DNA from: Betaproteobacteria bacterium
GTDB lineage: Bacteria > Pseudomonadota > Gammaproteobacteria > Burkholderiales > Usitatibacteraceae
Assembly: GCA_016709665.1 (NCBI GenBank)
Contig: JADJMI010000026.1
Coordinates: 1 to 64,000 of the forward strand
Length of the DNA stretch: 64,000 nucleotides
Direction: 5' to 3'
The translations under genes were made by a program, and so were the position numbers. Shown here piece by piece: positions 63,139 through 64,000 of this stretch. Each line of letters begins with the position of its first letter. The stretch's first letter is position 1. The notes below the pieces were generated by a model. That model was not told where the DNA came from and did no database searches. It worked only from the letters and a program-made list of their open reading frames with translations.

Positions 63139-64000
63139 GCCCGGTCGACGCGGCGCGTCCCGGCGCCGACCTGCTGGAAGCCTTCCGCCAGTTCCCGACG
63201 GCGAGCGCGCTCCTCGCCCGCGACGGCTCGGTCGCGATCGCCAACAAGCGCTTCGCCGCGCGCTTCGGCCCGGAGGGCATCGCGCTCGCGAGCCGCCAGG
63301 CCGCGATCGCGAGCGCGCGCGGCCGGCCCGAGGGCTGGTGCGACGTGATGGTCACGGCCGCGGGCGCCTCGCTCGCGGCGCGGGTCATCGCCCTCACCAA
63401 CCGCGTGCTGCTGGTGGTGGACGACACCGGCGAGGGCGTGGCGGCGCAGGAACTCGCGGCGCTGCGCGAGCGGCTGGCGCGCCTGGAGAACGACACCGCC
63501 ACGGACTACCTCACCGGCGCCTGGAACCGCGCCCACTTCGACCGGGTGATCGGCGTGGAAATCGCGAGGAGCGAGGAGGGCCGCCGGTCCGTCGCCCTCG
63601 CGCTCATCGACATCGATCACTTCAAGCAGGTGAACGACCGGTTCGGCCACGCGGCGGGCGACCACGTCCTGCGCGAGCTGGTGCGGCTGATCCGGCTTCG
63701 CGTGCGCGCCGCCGACGTGCTGTTCCGGTGGGGTGGCGAGGAGTTCGCGCTCCTGGTGTCCGGGGCCGGCTACCGCGGCGCGGGCACCGTCGCCGACAAC
63801 GTCCGGCGCGCCGTGCTCGAGCACGACTTCGAGGGCGTCGGCCGGCTCACGGTGAGCGCCGGCGTGGCCGAGCACGACGTCGGCGAGGACGCCGCGGCGT
63901 GGTTCGCGCGCCTGGACGCGGCGCTGTACGAGGCCAAGCGGGCGGGACGCAACCGCGTCGTGGTCGACCGGCGCGGGGCCTCCGATTCGTGGGCCACGCA
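63135..64000 (+). CDS. Diguanylate cyclase (GGDEF), partial at window end
   Basis: An open frame starts at GTG 63135, overlapping the stop of the hybrid kinase, and runs off the window after about 288 codons. The N-terminal 110 residues are a degenerate PAS-like region. The catalytic domain starts with DTATDYLTGAWNRAHFD, has the metal segment ALIDIDHFKQVNDRFGH and the active loop GGEEF (200-204). An inhibitory site RAAD lies five residues before the loop (191-194), so product feedback is expected. With the HD-GYP regulator upstream, cyclic di-GMP synthesis and breakdown are encoded around one kinase. Confidence 0.9.

Overview
The window is about 64 kb of very GC-rich DNA (roughly 70%) from a Gram-negative bacterium. 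BamC, outer-membrane-type lipoproteins, an E. coli-type PssA, the order dapA-bamC-MBL hydrolase, and a PhnR/PhnCDE phosphonate block of the kind known from Burkholderia-like genomes all point to a betaproteobacterium; this is inferred from gene content, not from a marker gene. No rRNA, tRNA, CRISPR array, transposase or integrase was seen.

Region 1 (1-9.1 kb, rightward) is a Rieske monooxygenase and uptake operon. It encodes the end of an oxygenase large subunit, a small subunit, a flavin/2Fe-2S reductase, a Rieske ferredoxin, a nitrate/sulfonate-type ABC importer (binding protein, two permeases, two ATPases), a 66-residue membrane protein and FolD. The set resembles methanesulfonate monooxygenase with its transporter, and FolD would receive the C1 unit. 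The ferredoxin and the first permease each carry a fused cyclic-nucleotide-binding-like (cNMP) domain.

Region 2 (9.1-16.9 kb) begins with a 290-bp palindromic element. A TauE/SafE exporter operon (leftward) lies divergent to a histidine kinase/sigma-54 activator pair. A second rightward operon follows: a PanB-like hydroxymethyltransferase broken by an in-frame TAG, a free-standing cNMP protein, a second TauE/SafE exporter and a frameshifted GcvT-like protein. Matches to the sigma-54 -24/-12 promoter consensus stand in front of both exporter operons.

Region 3 (17.1-44.5 kb) is a catabolic island for phosphonates and amines, organised around a divergent promoter/operator at 28.0 kb. Leftward run phnR, phnY, a Na/Pi transporter, gamma-glutamylamide synthetase, Fe-alcohol dehydrogenase, gamma-glutamyl hydrolase, aldehyde dehydrogenase and three further genes, all tightly spaced. 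Rightward run phnCDE, phnA, a phosphonate-associated zinc alcohol dehydrogenase, a dipeptide-type ABC importer, two phosphoesterases, phnW, alanine dehydrogenase and a frameshifted FAD oxidoreductase. PhnW, PhnY and PhnA together convert 2-aminoethylphosphonate to acetate plus phosphate. Alanine dehydrogenase can recycle the alanine made by PhnW.

Region 4 (44.5-55.7 kb) is ordinary chromosomal housekeeping: dapA, bamC, an MBL hydrolase, a repeat lipoprotein, a RoxA-type cupin oxygenase, peroxiredoxin, SlyD, a metallophosphatase lipoprotein, mutS and pssA. Region 5 (55.8-64 kb) is a signalling cluster: an HD-GYP response regulator, a very large multi-PAS hybrid kinase with two frame breaks, and a GGDEF diguanylate cyclase that runs off the end.

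Four genes are broken by single-base length changes in short G runs and one by a nonsense codon. Since the two breaks in the kinase are of opposite sign and restore a perfect domain series, sequencing or assembly error is a live explanation and is kept apart from true gene decay.
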